Notes: generated by a model not told the origin, from the sequence alone. A stretch of 64,000 bases of DNA from Caccousia sp900752115 (GCA_902472225.1 CABRNB010000005.1:1-64000); one strand, 5' to 3'. Positions 33,340-42,520 are shown, counted from the first letter of the stretch. Program-made: numbers and translations.

Positions 33340-34518
33340 ATGTCTCAGGAACTGATGCTCAAATACGGGTGCAATCCCAATCAGAAACCGTCCCGGATTT
33401 TCATGCAGGACGGCTCGGAGCTGCCGATTGAGGTTCTCAACGGCCGCCCCGGCTATATCAATTTTCTCGACGCCTTCAACAGCTGGCAGCTCGTCCGTGA
33501 GCTCAAAGAGGCCACCGGCCTGCCCGCCGCGGCGTCCTTCAAGCATGTCAGCCCGGCCGGCGCTGCCGTGGCCGTGCCGATGAGCGATACGCTCAAGAAG
33601 ATTTACTTCGTCGACGATCTGGAGCTCTCGCCGATCGCGACGGCGTACGCCCGTGCCCGCGGCGCGGATCGTATGTCCTCCTACGGCGACTGGGTCGCCC
33701 TCTCCGATGTCTGTGACAAGGAGACGGCCACCCTCCTCGCGCGCGAGGTGTCCGACGGCATTATTGCCCCCGGCTATACGGATGAGGCGCTTGCCATCCT
33801 GAAGACGAAGCGCAAGGGCTCTTACAATGTCGTGAAGATTGACCCTGACTATCGTCCTGCTCCGGTGGAGCATAAGGACGTGTTCGGTGTCACCTTCGAG
33901 CAGGGCCGCAACGAGCTTAAAATCAACGAGGAACTGCTGCAGAACATTGTGACGGAGAATAAGGAGCTGCCCGAGGATGCGAAACGCGATCTCATCATCT
34001 CTCTGATCGCGCTCAAGTATACGCAGTCGAACTCTGTGTGCTATGCGAAGGACGGACAGGCCATCGGAATCGGCGCGGGCCAGCAGAGCCGCATTCACTG
34101 CACGCGTCTTGCCGGCAACAAGGCCGATGTCTGGTACCTGCGCCAGCATCCGAAGGTGCTCGGCCTCAAGTTCAAGGAGGGAATCCGCCGTCCTGACCGC
34201 GACAATACGATCGATGTCTATATCTCCGACGAGTATATGGATGTGCTGGCCGACGGCGTATGGGAGCAGTTCTTTGCAGAGAAGCCCGAGCCGCTGACCC
34301 GTGAGGAGAAGCGTGCGTGGCTCGATACCATGACGGGTGTCTCCCTCGGTTCCGACGCCTTCTTCCCGTTCGGCGACAACATCGAGCGCGCCCGCAAGAG
34401 CGGCGTGCAGTATGTGGCCGAGCCGGGCGGCTCGATCCGCGATGACAATGTCATTGAAACCTGCAACAGATATGGCATGACGATGGCCTTCATCGGTCTG
34501 CGTCTGTTCCACCACTGA
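33340..34518 (+). CDS. AICAR formyltransferase, stand-alone (PurH C-terminal type)
   Basis: A 392-residue single-domain AICAR transformylase that formylates AICAR with 10-formyl-THF. It starts with LKYGCNPNQKPSRIF and carries the catalytic Lys-His in ASFKHVSPAGAAV near residue 65. Other segments are DCL-like regions, SNSVCYAKDGQAIGIGAGQQSRIHC near 229-253, and SDAFFPFGDNIERA and GGSIRDD near the end. It lacks the MGS cyclohydrolase domain, whose job is done by the PurO-like protein before it. ATG at 33340 follows GGAGGAAAGCAGC. An intra-operon hairpin (34536-34590) separates it from purD. Confidence 0.93.
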   Translation: MSQELMLKYGCNPNQKPSRIFMQDGSELPIEVLNGRPGYINFLDAFNSWQLVRELKEATGLPAAASFKHVSPAGAAVAVPMSDTLKKIYFVDDLELSPIATAYARARGADRMSSYGDWVALSDVCDKETATLLAREVSDGIIAPGYTDEALAILKTKRKGSYNVVKIDPDYRPAPVEHKDVFGVTFEQGRNELKINEELLQNIVTENKELPEDAKRDLIISLIALKYTQSNSVCYAKDGQAIGIGAGQQSRIHCTRLAGNKADVWYLRQHPKVLGLKFKEGIRRPDRDNTIDVYISDEYMDVLADGVWEQFFAEKPEPLTREEKRAWLDTMTGVSLGSDAFFPFGDNIERARKSGVQYVAEPGGSIRDDNVIETCNRYGMTMAFIGLRLFHH

Positions 34519-34535
34519 TACTTTTTGATACGCCG

Positions 34536-34590
34536 GGGTTTCCCGTCCGGAGCGCGCCCGTGCGGCCTCTCTGCGGCGGGAAACCCTTTT
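34536..34590 (+). terminator. Hairpin/terminator inside the purine operon
   Basis: GGGTTTCCCG (34536-34545) pairs with CGGGAAACCC (34577-34586) around a GC-rich 31-base loop, followed by TTTT only. It may lower purD expression relative to the upstream genes rather than end transcription fully. Confidence 0.6.
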
Positions 34591-34615
34591 GCGTGAAGAA
34601 GGAGGAAAATGTCTG

Positions 34616-35881
34616 ATGGATATTCTTGTGATTGGCGGCGGCGGCCGTGAGCATGCCATTGTCCGCAAGCTGAAGGAGAGCCCGCGCACGGGAAAGCTGT
34701 ACTGTGCGCCCGGCAACGGCGGTATCGCGAAGGATGCGGAATGCGTTGCAATCTCTGCGATGGACATTCCTGCCGTTGTGGCCTTCGCGAAGGAAAAGAA
34801 GATTGATCTCGTTTTTGTCGCGCCCGACGATCCGCTTGCTGCCGGTATGGTCGACGCTCTCGAAAAAGAGGGGATCGCCGCCTTCGGTCCGCGCGCAAAC
34901 GCGGCCGTCATTGAGGCCAGTAAGGTGTTCTCGAAGGATCTCATGAAGCGCTACGGAATCCCGACGGCGCAGTACGAGGTTTTCTCCGATCCCGCCGAAG
35001 CCGTTGCATGGATTGAGAAGAACAATCGCTTCCCGATCGTGGTCAAGGCGGACGGTCTCGCTCTTGGCAAGGGAGTGCTCATCTGTTCCGATCTCGAGGC
35101 GGCAAAGGATGCGGTCAAGGAGATTATGGAGGACAAGGTGTTCGGTGCGTCCGGCAGCCGTGTTGTTGTCGAAGAATTCCTTACCGGCCCGGAGGTCTCT
35201 GTTCTGGCCTTCACCGACGGTCACTGCGTCAAGCCGATGGTTTCGAGCAAGGACCACAAGCGCGCTTTGGATAACGATGAGGGCCTCAACACGGGCGGTA
35301 TGGGAACGATCAGCCCGAACCCGTATTACACGGATGCGATTGCCGAGGAGTGCATGAACACCATCTTCCTTCCCACGATCGAAGCGATGAAGAAGGAGGG
35401 GAGACCCTTCAAAGGCTGCCTCTACTTTGGTCTGATGATCACTCCGGACGGCCCGAAGGTGATCGAGTACAACGCGCGCTTCGGCGATCCGGAAACGCAG
35501 GTGGTTCTGCCGCGCCTGAAGACGGACTTTGTCGATATTGTGATGGCTGTCGTTGAGGAGCGTCTCGCTGAGCTTCCGATCGAGTGGAGCGATGAAGCGT
35601 GCGCCTGTGTTGTCATGGCGTCCGGCGGCTATCCCGGTCATTATGAAAAAGGTATTCCGATCGAGGGACTGGATGAGAACGGTCAGGTTGACGGCGCTGT
35701 TGTCTACCATGCCGGAACCGCTCTGCGGGACGGAAAGTTTGTTACGAACGGCGGGCGCGTTCTCGGTGTGACCGCGACAGGGGAGACGCTCCCCGAAGCG
35801 CTCAAGAAGGCGTATGAGGCTGTCGGGCGCATTCATTGGGAAGGCGTTCATTTCCGTCACGATATTGGTGTGATAAAATAA
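34616..35881 (+). CDS. purD: Phosphoribosylamine-glycine ligase
   Basis: GAR synthetase of 421 residues, an ATP-grasp enzyme joining glycine to phosphoribosylamine. Visible segments are VIGGGGREHAIV at 5-16, CAPGNGGI, the ATP-grasp core FPIVVKADGLALGKGV near 140, DNDEGLNTGGMGTISP near 215, and ARFGDPETQVVLPRL near 287. Length is standard. ATG at 34616 follows AAGGAGG at 34600-34606. Last gene of the pur cluster. The downstream glyA has its own promoter but no terminator lies between them. Confidence 0.96.
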   Translation: MDILVIGGGGREHAIVRKLKESPRTGKLYCAPGNGGIAKDAECVAISAMDIPAVVAFAKEKKIDLVFVAPDDPLAAGMVDALEKEGIAAFGPRANAAVIEASKVFSKDLMKRYGIPTAQYEVFSDPAEAVAWIEKNNRFPIVVKADGLALGKGVLICSDLEAAKDAVKEIMEDKVFGASGSRVVVEEFLTGPEVSVLAFTDGHCVKPMVSSKDHKRALDNDEGLNTGGMGTISPNPYYTDAIAEECMNTIFLPTIEAMKKEGRPFKGCLYFGLMITPDGPKVIEYNARFGDPETQVVLPRLKTDFVDIVMAVVEERLAELPIEWSDEACACVVMASGGYPGHYEKGIPIEGLDENGQVDGAVVYHAGTALRDGKFVTNGGRVLGVTATGETLPEALKKAYEAVGRIHWEGVHFRHDIGVIK

Positions 35882-35891
35882 TTCTTTCCTG

Positions 35892-35920
35892 TTGCAATTT
35901 AACGCGATAAAGCGTATAAT
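35892..35920 (+). promoter_or_regulatory. Promoter of glyA
   Basis: TTGCAA (35892-35897) and TATAAT (35915-35920) are 17 bases apart, about 70 bases before the glyA start. Confidence 0.8.
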
Positions 35921-35991
35921 AGGGGAAGCGCCGCGCAGCGACGCCTGCGCGCTCAATCTGCATTTTAATGCATGGAAGGGGAATACCAAAG

Positions 35992-37242
35992 ATGTATCAG
36001 AATATGATGGATACCATCGGCTTTGTCCGCGCGGTGGATCCGGAGGTCGGTGCGGCCATGGCCGACGAGCTTGGCCGTCAGCGCCGCAACCTCGAGCTGA
36101 TTGCCTCCGAGAACCTTGTTTCTCCCGCCGTTATGGCTGCGATGGGCAGCATTCTGACGAACAAGTATGCCGAGGGTTATCCGGGAAAGCGCTACTACGG
36201 CGGCTGTGAGTATGTCGACGTTGTGGAGAACATTGCCCGCGAGCGTGCCTGCCGTCTCTTCGGTGCAGAGCATGCGAATGTGCAGCCTCACTCCGGTGCG
36301 CAGGCGAACACAGCGGTCTACTTTGCGCTGCTCGAGCCCGGCGATACAGTGATGGGTATGAGCCTTTCCGAAGGCGGCCATCTTACGCACGGTTCTCCGG
36401 TTAACCTGTCCGGCAAATATTTTAATTTTGTTCCTTACGGCGTCAACAGTGAGGGCTTCATCGATTATGAGAAGCTGCACGATCAGGCCATGCAGGTTAA
36501 GCCGAAGCTGATTGTTGCCGGCGCGAGCGCTTATCCGCGTGCCATTGACTTCAAGAAGTTCCGTGAGATCTGCGACGACTGCGGTGCGCTTCTTATGGTT
36601 GATATGGCTCACATTGCCGGTCTGGTCGCTTCCGGTGATCACGCGAACCCGGTAGAGTGGGCGGATATTGTTACCACGACGACCCATAAGACGCTGCGTG
36701 GTCCCCGCGGCGGTCTCATTCTCTGCAAGGAGCAGTACGCCAAGGCGATTGACAAGGCGATTTTCCCCGGCACGCAGGGCGGCCCGCTTATGCACATTAT
36801 TGCCGGTAAGGCTGTTTGCTTCGGCGAGGCTCTCAAGCCCGAGTTTAAGGAGTATGGCCATCGTGTCGCAGCGAACGCTCAGGCGCTTGCGAAAGGCCTG
36901 CTTTCCCGCGATGTCAAGCTTGTTTCCGGCGGTACGGACAACCACCTCATGCTTGTTGACCTCACCGGTCTTGAACTGACCGGTAAGGAACTCGAGCACC
37001 GTCTTGACGCTGTTTATATTACGGCGAACAAGAATACCGTCCCGAACGAGCAGAGAAGCCCGTTCGTTACGAGCGGCCTGCGTCTCGGCACTCCCGCCGT
37101 TACGACGCGCAGCCTTGATGAGGGCGACATGGATCAGGTGGCCGAGTGCATTGCTCTGGCAATCCATGACTTTGAGAACAGCGAGGAGAAGATCCGCGCG
37201 ATGGTGACGGCCATCTGCCAGAAGCATCCGCTGTACGAATAA
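35992..37242 (+). CDS. glyA: Serine hydroxymethyltransferase
   Basis: PLP enzyme of 416 residues that interconverts serine and glycine and charges tetrahydrofolate with a one-carbon unit. Segments are RRNLELIASENLVS near 26, NKYAEGYPGKRYYGGCE near 50, HLTHGSPVN, the PLP lysine in TTTTHKTLRGPRGG near 228, and RLGTPAVTTR near the end. I use the ATG at 35992 after GGAAGGGGAATACC; an ATG at 35968 would precede that site. Placement after purD makes sense because glycine and formyl-THF are both consumed in the purine operon. Terminator at 37259-37295. Confidence 0.97.
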   Translation: MYQNMMDTIGFVRAVDPEVGAAMADELGRQRRNLELIASENLVSPAVMAAMGSILTNKYAEGYPGKRYYGGCEYVDVVENIARERACRLFGAEHANVQPHSGAQANTAVYFALLEPGDTVMGMSLSEGGHLTHGSPVNLSGKYFNFVPYGVNSEGFIDYEKLHDQAMQVKPKLIVAGASAYPRAIDFKKFREICDDCGALLMVDMAHIAGLVASGDHANPVEWADIVTTTTHKTLRGPRGGLILCKEQYAKAIDKAIFPGTQGGPLMHIIAGKAVCFGEALKPEFKEYGHRVAANAQALAKGLLSRDVKLVSGGTDNHLMLVDLTGLELTGKELEHRLDAVYITANKNTVPNEQRSPFVTSGLRLGTPAVTTRSLDEGDMDQVAECIALAIHDFENSEEKIRAMVTAICQKHPLYE

Positions 37243-37258
37243 GCATACAACGAAACGG

Positions 37259-37295
37259 CGGGCCGGGGAGAGGAACTCTTCCCGGCCCGTTCTTC
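37259..37295 (+). terminator. Terminator of glyA
   Basis: CGGGCCGGG (37259-37267) pairs with CCCGGCCCG (37281-37289), followed by a short T-rich tail. Confidence 0.7.
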
Positions 37296-37573
37296 ATGTT
37301 TGTCTGTTTCCTATAGTGGCGTTTGTTTCAGTATATGAAAAGTTATATAGCTTTACACGCGGAAAGAGCCGCTGGAGAGCAAGGATTATGCTGTAAAGCA
37401 GATATACTGTTCAGACAAAATGCGTTTTCTGTTTTTTCTTTCTGCTTTTGCCAGAACAGAATATGTTGATCGGAACGGTATTTGGCTGCGGCGAAGCAAT
37501 CGATATGGTCCGCCGCAAAATGATTTCCTGCCCGGCAGGGGCAGCGCGATACCACAATGAGGGAGGATGAAGG
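37296..37573. other. Intergenic region before rarA
   Basis: This is AT-richer than its flanks (37310-37480). It presumably holds the rarA promoter, but no well-spaced pair of boxes, hairpin or coding frame could be supported. Confidence 0.4.
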
Positions 37574-38839
37574 ATGGGTTCTCCGCTTGCGGACCGCATT
37601 CGTCCGCAGACTATCGACGATGTCGTCGGCCAGCGTCATCTGCTTGCCCCGGGCAAGGCGCTTCGGCGTATTATTGAGTCCGGGGAAATTCCGAATATGG
37701 TGTTTTACGGACCGCCCGGCGTCGGCAAGACGACGCTCGCGGCTTTGATTGCCCGGCAGACGAACAAAAAGCTGGTCAAGCTGAACGGAACAACAGCTTC
37801 GACCGCTGATATCCGTGAAGTGGTGTCGGGGCTTGGAGGCTTCGACGCGATGAACGGCGTTCTGCTCTACCTTGATGAAATTCAATATTTTAACAAGAAA
37901 CAGCAGCAGACGCTTCTTGAATTTTTGGAAAACGGGAGCATCACGCTGATTGCCTCCACGACGGAAAACCCGTACTTCTATGTCTATAACGCGATTCTGA
38001 GCCGTTCCACGGTCTTTGAGTTTCGCTCTGTTGAACCGGAGGAAGTCGTGCGCGCTGTGCGCCGTGCTTTTGCGATTCTTTCGGAAGAGAGTGTAACGCC
38101 GCTCGAGGTGGATGAGAGCGTACCGGAGCTTATTGCCTCGGCCTGCGGAGGCGACGTGCGCAAGGCAATGAACGCCGTCGAGCTCAGCGTCCTTGCGGCG
38201 GAGACAACGCCGGAGGGAGTGCGGCGCGTCTTGCCTGAAAGCGCACGGGAGCTGACGCAGCGCAGCGCTGTCCGGTATGACAAGGATGGGGACGAGCATT
38301 ACGATCTTGTTTCCGCGTTTCAGAAATCCATGCGAGGCTCCGACCCGGATGCAGCGATCTATTACCTTGCACGGCTGCTCGCTGCGGGGGATCTTTCTTC
38401 TGTCTGCCGCCGTTTGATGGTCTGTGCCTGTGAGGATGTGGGCCTTGCTTACCCGCAGATTATTCCGATTGTGAAGGCAGCCGTTGACGCGGCGCTGCAG
38501 ATTGGCCTTCCGGAAGCGCGCCTGCCGCTGGCCGATGCAGTGATTCTCGTCGCTGTCAGCCCGAAGTCGAATTCGGCGCACGACGCCATTAACCGCGCTA
38601 TGGCGGATGTGGAAGCGGGAAAGGTCGGAAGAATTCCGCGCCAGCTGCAAAATAAGCACTTTGACGGGGAAGATAATCCGAAAAAAGGGCAATTCTATCT
38701 GTATCCGCACGAGTATCCGAATCATTGGGTGGCGCAGCAGTATCTGCCGGATCTTGTGGCCGGAACGCATTACTACGAGTGGGGAGACAATAAGACGGAG
38801 CAAAGCTTCCGCGGCTACTGGGAAAAGATTAAGCGCTGA
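37574..38839 (+). CDS. rarA: Replication-associated recombination protein A (AAA+ ATPase)
   Basis: A 421-residue RarA/MgsA (WHIP) family ATPase that acts at stalled replication forks. AAA+ motifs are Walker A GPPGVGKTT at 45-53, Walker B YLDEIQYFNK near 98, sensor 1 IASTTENP near 124, and RSTVFEF. The lid domain and C-terminal tetramerisation domain follow, with YDLVSAFQKSMRGSDPDAAIYYLARL near 236, VGLAYPQ near 290 and the C-terminal PHEYPNHWVAQQYLP. Length is normal. ATG at 37574 follows GGGAGGATGAAGG. Transcribed singly. Confidence 0.94.
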   Translation: MGSPLADRIRPQTIDDVVGQRHLLAPGKALRRIIESGEIPNMVFYGPPGVGKTTLAALIARQTNKKLVKLNGTTASTADIREVVSGLGGFDAMNGVLLYLDEIQYFNKKQQQTLLEFLENGSITLIASTTENPYFYVYNAILSRSTVFEFRSVEPEEVVRAVRRAFAILSEESVTPLEVDESVPELIASACGGDVRKAMNAVELSVLAAETTPEGVRRVLPESARELTQRSAVRYDKDGDEHYDLVSAFQKSMRGSDPDAAIYYLARLLAAGDLSSVCRRLMVCACEDVGLAYPQIIPIVKAAVDAALQIGLPEARLPLADAVILVAVSPKSNSAHDAINRAMADVEAGKVGRIPRQLQNKHFDGEDNPKKGQFYLYPHEYPNHWVAQQYLPDLVAGTHYYEWGDNKTEQSFRGYWEKIKR

Positions 38840-38918
38840 AAAAAGAGCGGAAAAGGGTCGCATTTGTTTGCCTTTGGGGGAAGCAGAGCAATTTTGCGGT
38901 GATTCTGTCAAAAATCTC

Positions 38919-38947
38919 TTGTAAGTTTTCTCTGGAAATGGTATCAT
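38919..38947 (+). promoter_or_regulatory. Promoter of the flavin reductase-rubredoxin gene
   Basis: TTGTAA (38919-38924) and TATCAT (38942-38947) are separated by 17 bases. Confidence 0.65.
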
Positions 38948-38992
38948 GATGAAAGAATGCAGCGAATACTATTCTGTGGAGGTGAAGGATCC

Positions 38993-39649
38993 ATGAAAGA
39001 TGAAGTGCTTTTCAGTCTGTCCTACGGGATGTATGCGATTGGAGTGAAGGACGAGAAAAGGCCCTCCGCATGTATTGTCAACACGGTATTTCAGGTGACA
39101 AACACGCCGAACATGGTAGCCGTCAGTATGAATCACAACAATTACAGTCACGAGTGCATCAGAAAGACAGGACTGTTTACAGTGTCCGTTCTTTCCGAGG
39201 ATACGCCCGGGACGGTGATCGGGGCGCTCGGTTTCAATTCGGGCCGGGACACGGATAAATTGGCGAACGTTCGTCATCGGGTGCTGGCTGAAGGAGTTCC
39301 CGTCATTAAGGAGAACGCTTGCTGCTGGTTCCTCTGCGAGGTGGTTACCAGTGTGGAGACGCCGACGCATACCGTTTTTATCGGCAAAGTGATTGCCGGC
39401 AGTGACAAGACTCGGGGCGTTCCCATGACATATGACTATTATCATAAGGTGATTAAGGGTTCTGCTCCGCGTAATGCTCCTACCTACCGCTCCGCTCCCG
39501 CCGTGGACGGCGGAAGCGATGGGGAAGAGTGGGTTTGCACCGTTTGCGGGTATGTCTATAACGATCCCGACGTTCCCTTTGAAGAGCTTCCGGCTGATTG
39601 GGTGTGTCCGATTTGCGGAATGCCGAAATCAGCGTTTAAAAGAAAGTAA
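38993..39649 (+). CDS. Flavin reductase-rubredoxin fusion (Hrb-like)
   Basis: A 218-residue two-domain redox protein. The FMN-binding flavin reductase-like domain fills about 1-155 (LSYGMYAIGVKDEKRPSACIVNT, FTVSVLSEDTP, CEVVTSVETPTHTVFIGKV). After a Ser/Ala/Pro linker there is a complete rubredoxin with the iron ligands CTVCGY and CPICG (about 180-215). Similar proteins in acetogens pass electrons from NADH-linked reductases to flavodiiron oxidases for O2 or NO detoxification; a partner is not present here. ATG at 38993 follows GGAGGTGAAGG. Terminator at 39662-39708. Confidence 0.92.
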   Translation: MKDEVLFSLSYGMYAIGVKDEKRPSACIVNTVFQVTNTPNMVAVSMNHNNYSHECIRKTGLFTVSVLSEDTPGTVIGALGFNSGRDTDKLANVRHRVLAEGVPVIKENACCWFLCEVVTSVETPTHTVFIGKVIAGSDKTRGVPMTYDYYHKVIKGSAPRNAPTYRSAPAVDGGSDGEEWVCTVCGYVYNDPDVPFEELPADWVCPICGMPKSAFKRK

Positions 39650-39661
39650 AATCGCATAAGA

Positions 39662-39708
39662 AAGCTCACTTCGCTGCGGGGTTCCGCAGCGGATGGGCTT
39701 TTTTTTTG
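39662..39708 (+). terminator. Terminator after the rubredoxin fusion gene
   Basis: The stem GCTGCGG/CCGCAGC (39673-39679 and 39684-39690) is extended by AAGC/GCTT outside and followed by a long T run. Confidence 0.85.
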
Positions 39709-39787
39709 AGTTTTTGCGAAAACAGCGGCAATTTTGCGGGAGTGATCCCCCGCTGAAGTGTAAAACAAAAGGAAAAGAGGAGAGTAC

Positions 39788-41125
39788 ATGAAAAAAATCA
39801 TCCAGGTCAATGAACGGCCGCCGCTCGGGCAGGCAATCCCGCTGAGCATTCAGCATATGTTTGCCATGTTCGGCGCGTCCGTTCTCGTCCCCACGCTGTT
39901 CCACATCGATCCTGCCGTTGTTCTGCTCATGAACGGTCTTGGCACTCTGTTCTTCATCTTCATTACGAAGGCGAAGTCTCCTGCCTATCTTGGCTCAAGC
40001 TTTGCGTTTATTGCGCCTGCCCTGCTCGTCATGGCTCAGCATGGCTCCCCGTACGCTGATCCGCTGTTTTCGAACCCGACGGCGGAGGATACGGCCCGGC
40101 ACATGGAAGCTTTCTCCTATGCGCAGGGCGGTTTTGTGGTCGTTGGCCTTTTGGGCTGTGTGCTGGCGCTTATTATCTACAAGTTTGGTTCCCGCTGGAT
40201 TGACATTGTGCTTCCTCCCGCTGCGATGGGTCCGATTGTCGCTCTGATTGGCCTGGAGCTTGCCAGCAACGCTGCGGATACCGCCGGTTTGCTGCCCGGC
40301 TCGGGAGAAAGCGTCGACCCGCGCGGACTTGCTGTTTTCCTTGTAACGCTCGGCATTGCCGTGCTTGGTTCCATTCTGTTCCGCAAATTCTTCAGCGTGA
40401 TTCCGGTGCTGATTGCGATCGTTGCCGGCTACGTGCTTGCGGCAATTCTCGGGATTGTCGATTTTACCGCCGTGGGACAGGCCGGCATTGTGTCGCTGCC
40501 GCATTTCCAGCTTGCAAAGTTTGACTTGAATTCCATTCTGACCATGGTCCCCGTGCTTCTCATTATTGCATCCGAACATATCGGCCATCAGATTGTTACC
40601 AGTAAAATTGTGGGCCGCGATTTGCTCAAGGATCCGGGTCTGCACCGTTCGCTGCTCGGCGATAACATTTCCACCGCCGTGTCCGGCCTGATTGGTGCTG
40701 TACCGACGACGACGTACGGTGAGAACATCGGTGTTATGGCAATGACGAAAGTGTACAGTGTGTGGGTAATTGGCGGTGCGGCCGTCCTCTCCATCGTGTG
40801 CGCCTTCATCGGCAAGTTCTCTGCGCTGATTTCGTCGATTCCCGGCCCGGTTATCGGAGGCATTTCTTTCCTGCTCTACGGCATGATTGGCGTGTCCGGA
40901 CTGCGTATCCTTGTTGACTCCAAGGTGAACTTTGACCGTGCTCGTAACCAGGCGCTTACGGCCGTCGTGTTTGTGACGGGCCTCTCCGGCGTCACCGTGA
41001 ATCTCGGCGGCATCGAGCTCAAGGGTATGGTGCTTGCCTGCATCGTCGGAATGCTCATGGGTCTGCTGTTCTACATCTTTGACAAGCTTCGTATCTCCAA
41101 CGATCTCGAGGATAAGGCGGATTGA
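39788..41125 (+). CDS. uraA: Uracil permease (NCS2 family)
   Basis: A 445-residue nucleobase:cation symporter of the NCS2 family with about 14 membrane segments. Family landmarks are QHMFAMFGASVLVP near residue 20, the substrate-site loop LGSSFAFIAP near 62, ASEHIGHQ near 260 with the conserved Glu, and the PTTTYGENIGV segment near 305, which also carries a substrate-binding Glu. The sequence is closer to uracil transporters (UraA/PyrP) than to xanthine transporters. ATG at 39788 follows GAGGAGAG. It shares the terminator 41185-41234 with the converging panE. Confidence 0.9.
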   Translation: MKKIIQVNERPPLGQAIPLSIQHMFAMFGASVLVPTLFHIDPAVVLLMNGLGTLFFIFITKAKSPAYLGSSFAFIAPALLVMAQHGSPYADPLFSNPTAEDTARHMEAFSYAQGGFVVVGLLGCVLALIIYKFGSRWIDIVLPPAAMGPIVALIGLELASNAADTAGLLPGSGESVDPRGLAVFLVTLGIAVLGSILFRKFFSVIPVLIAIVAGYVLAAILGIVDFTAVGQAGIVSLPHFQLAKFDLNSILTMVPVLLIIASEHIGHQIVTSKIVGRDLLKDPGLHRSLLGDNISTAVSGLIGAVPTTTYGENIGVMAMTKVYSVWVIGGAAVLSIVCAFIGKFSALISSIPGPVIGGISFLLYGMIGVSGLRILVDSKVNFDRARNQALTAVVFVTGLSGVTVNLGGIELKGMVLACIVGMLMGLLFYIFDKLRISNDLEDKAD

Positions 41126-41184
41126 TTCTGTACGGAGGATAGATTCACTCGGCCGAAAACACCTGTTTGAGAATCTTATATAAG

Positions 41185-41234
41185 AAAACCGGCTCCTTTC
41201 TGAGCGTTCCCGCCCGGAAGAGAGCCGGTTTTTT
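41185..41234. terminator. Bidirectional terminator between uraA and panE
   Basis: AAAACCGGCTC pairs with GAGCCGGTTTT at the ends 41185-41195 and 41222-41232. T-tracts occur on both strands. Confidence 0.85.
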
Positions 41235-41316
41235 GTGGGGAAAATAGTTTAACTCCGTAATGCGGCAGCTTTCCCATACAGCAGCGAAACGGTCTGCTGC
41301 TTTTCAATATGAAGCA

Positions 41317-42327
41317 TTATGCGCGCGGGAAGCGGGAAAGATTTTCAAAACCCGGTTTTGCTTTGCCGTTTTCAATTTCACGGATGATGGCAACAATGGC
41401 GTCGTTGTACGGTGTTGCAATGCCGCAGCGGGCGGCCGTTCGGCAGACGGCCCCATTGATGGCGTCGATCTCGCAGGGCTTTCCTTTTTCGAGATCCTGC
41501 AGCATGCTTGCGCGCAGCAGGCGGTGAGGTTTGACCATGGCACGTACGACGGGACGGAGCAGGCGCTTTTTCAGGGAGCTGCGATAAGCGAGCAGCCCGG
41601 ACAGAGAAACGCCGTGAAATTTCTCCATGACAACGCCTGCCGCCTTTGCGGTGCGGATACATTCGTTGGCGACCTCCTGCGCACAGGAGAGAGCCTGCGG
41701 ATGAGCGGCAACCTCTCCGAAGGTAGCGCCCGTCACCGCCGACATTCCGCTGAGCATCGAGTTGATCAGGAGTTTGGACCAGCGGATCCCCATGAGATTT
41801 ACCGTAGCGGTGGTGGGGCCCATTGCAGAGAGCGTATCGCGCACTTTGAGAACATCGTTGTCAATGACGCCGGCGCTTTTCCCAATGCTGAAAGTCAGCG
41901 CAGTAGGTTCCGAAGTCAGCTCCGATACGCCGGGCCCCTTCCATTCTGCGCCCCATTCCACCGTGCAGCCGACGACATGATCTGCTCCCAGTGCGTCCTC
42001 GAGCACTGCCTCCGGAAGGCCGTTCTGCAGGGTGCAGACGATAGAATCGGGAGAGAGATGGGGCTTTAATTGTGTAAGAGCCTCTTGTGTTCCGGTCTGT
42101 TTGACCAGGAAGAAGACGAGATCATAGCACCCTTCCAGCTGATCAGGCGTGAAAGCGCGTACAGGCTGAATGAAATCGACGGTGCCGGTGATGTGTGCTC
42201 CGTCGCGGTTCAGCGCATCGACATGCGCACGGTTGCGTGCAATCAGATCGGCAGCAATCCCGGCCTTTGCCAGGTAGGCCCCCAGAACAGTGCCGAGCGA
42301 ACCGGCGCCATAAATCGCAATTCTCAT
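41317..42327 (-). CDS. panE: 2-dehydropantoate 2-reductase family protein
   Basis: A 336-residue NADPH-dependent reductase of the ketopantoate reductase family. The N-terminal Rossmann fold starts IAIYGAGSLGTVLG, followed by LVFFLVKQTGT and TLQNGLPE. The C-terminal helical domain carries the conserved Lys/Asn segment IRWSKLLINS near 180 and the closing segment LRASMLQDLEKGKPCEIDAINGA with the catalytic Glu region. ATG at 42327 follows GAGGAGG. In pantothenate synthesis it would make pantoate upstream of coaBC, but paralogues with other 2-keto substrates exist, so the exact substrate is not proven. Confidence 0.85.
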   Translation of the reverse strand: MRIAIYGAGSLGTVLGAYLAKAGIAADLIARNRAHVDALNRDGAHITGTVDFIQPVRAFTPDQLEGCYDLVFFLVKQTGTQEALTQLKPHLSPDSIVCTLQNGLPEAVLEDALGADHVVGCTVEWGAEWKGPGVSELTSEPTALTFSIGKSAGVIDNDVLKVRDTLSAMGPTTATVNLMGIRWSKLLINSMLSGMSAVTGATFGEVAAHPQALSCAQEVANECIRTAKAAGVVMEKFHGVSLSGLLAYRSSLKKRLLRPVVRAMVKPHRLLRASMLQDLEKGKPCEIDAINGAVCRTAARCGIATPYNDAIVAIIREIENGKAKPGFENLSRFPRA

Positions 42328-42491
42328 AGAAATAGCCTCCTCTGTGTGAGTTGGCAGAAGCAAAGACTTTCTGCGCTTTTTGATCGTAGCACCCGGGCGC
42401 ATGTCTGTCAAGCGCTCAGCCTCTTCCAAGGAGAGGAGGTTTGGGAGAAAACGAAACCTTTCGGATTTTTTCGAAAGGCAGAGGGAACGTC

Positions 42492-42520
42492 TTGAAAAAC
42501 AGGGGGGTACATGGTATAAT
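42492..42520 (+). promoter_or_regulatory. Promoter of the split transketolase genes
   Basis: TTGAAA (42492-42497) and a perfect TATAAT (42515-42520) are separated by 17 bases. Confidence 0.85.

Noticed and set aside
32587..34944. A 785-codon open frame on the minus strand across purO, AICARFT and purD.
   Set aside because: It is antisense to three well-supported pur genes, has no family resemblance and no ribosome binding site, and arises from the strong GC bias at third codon positions.
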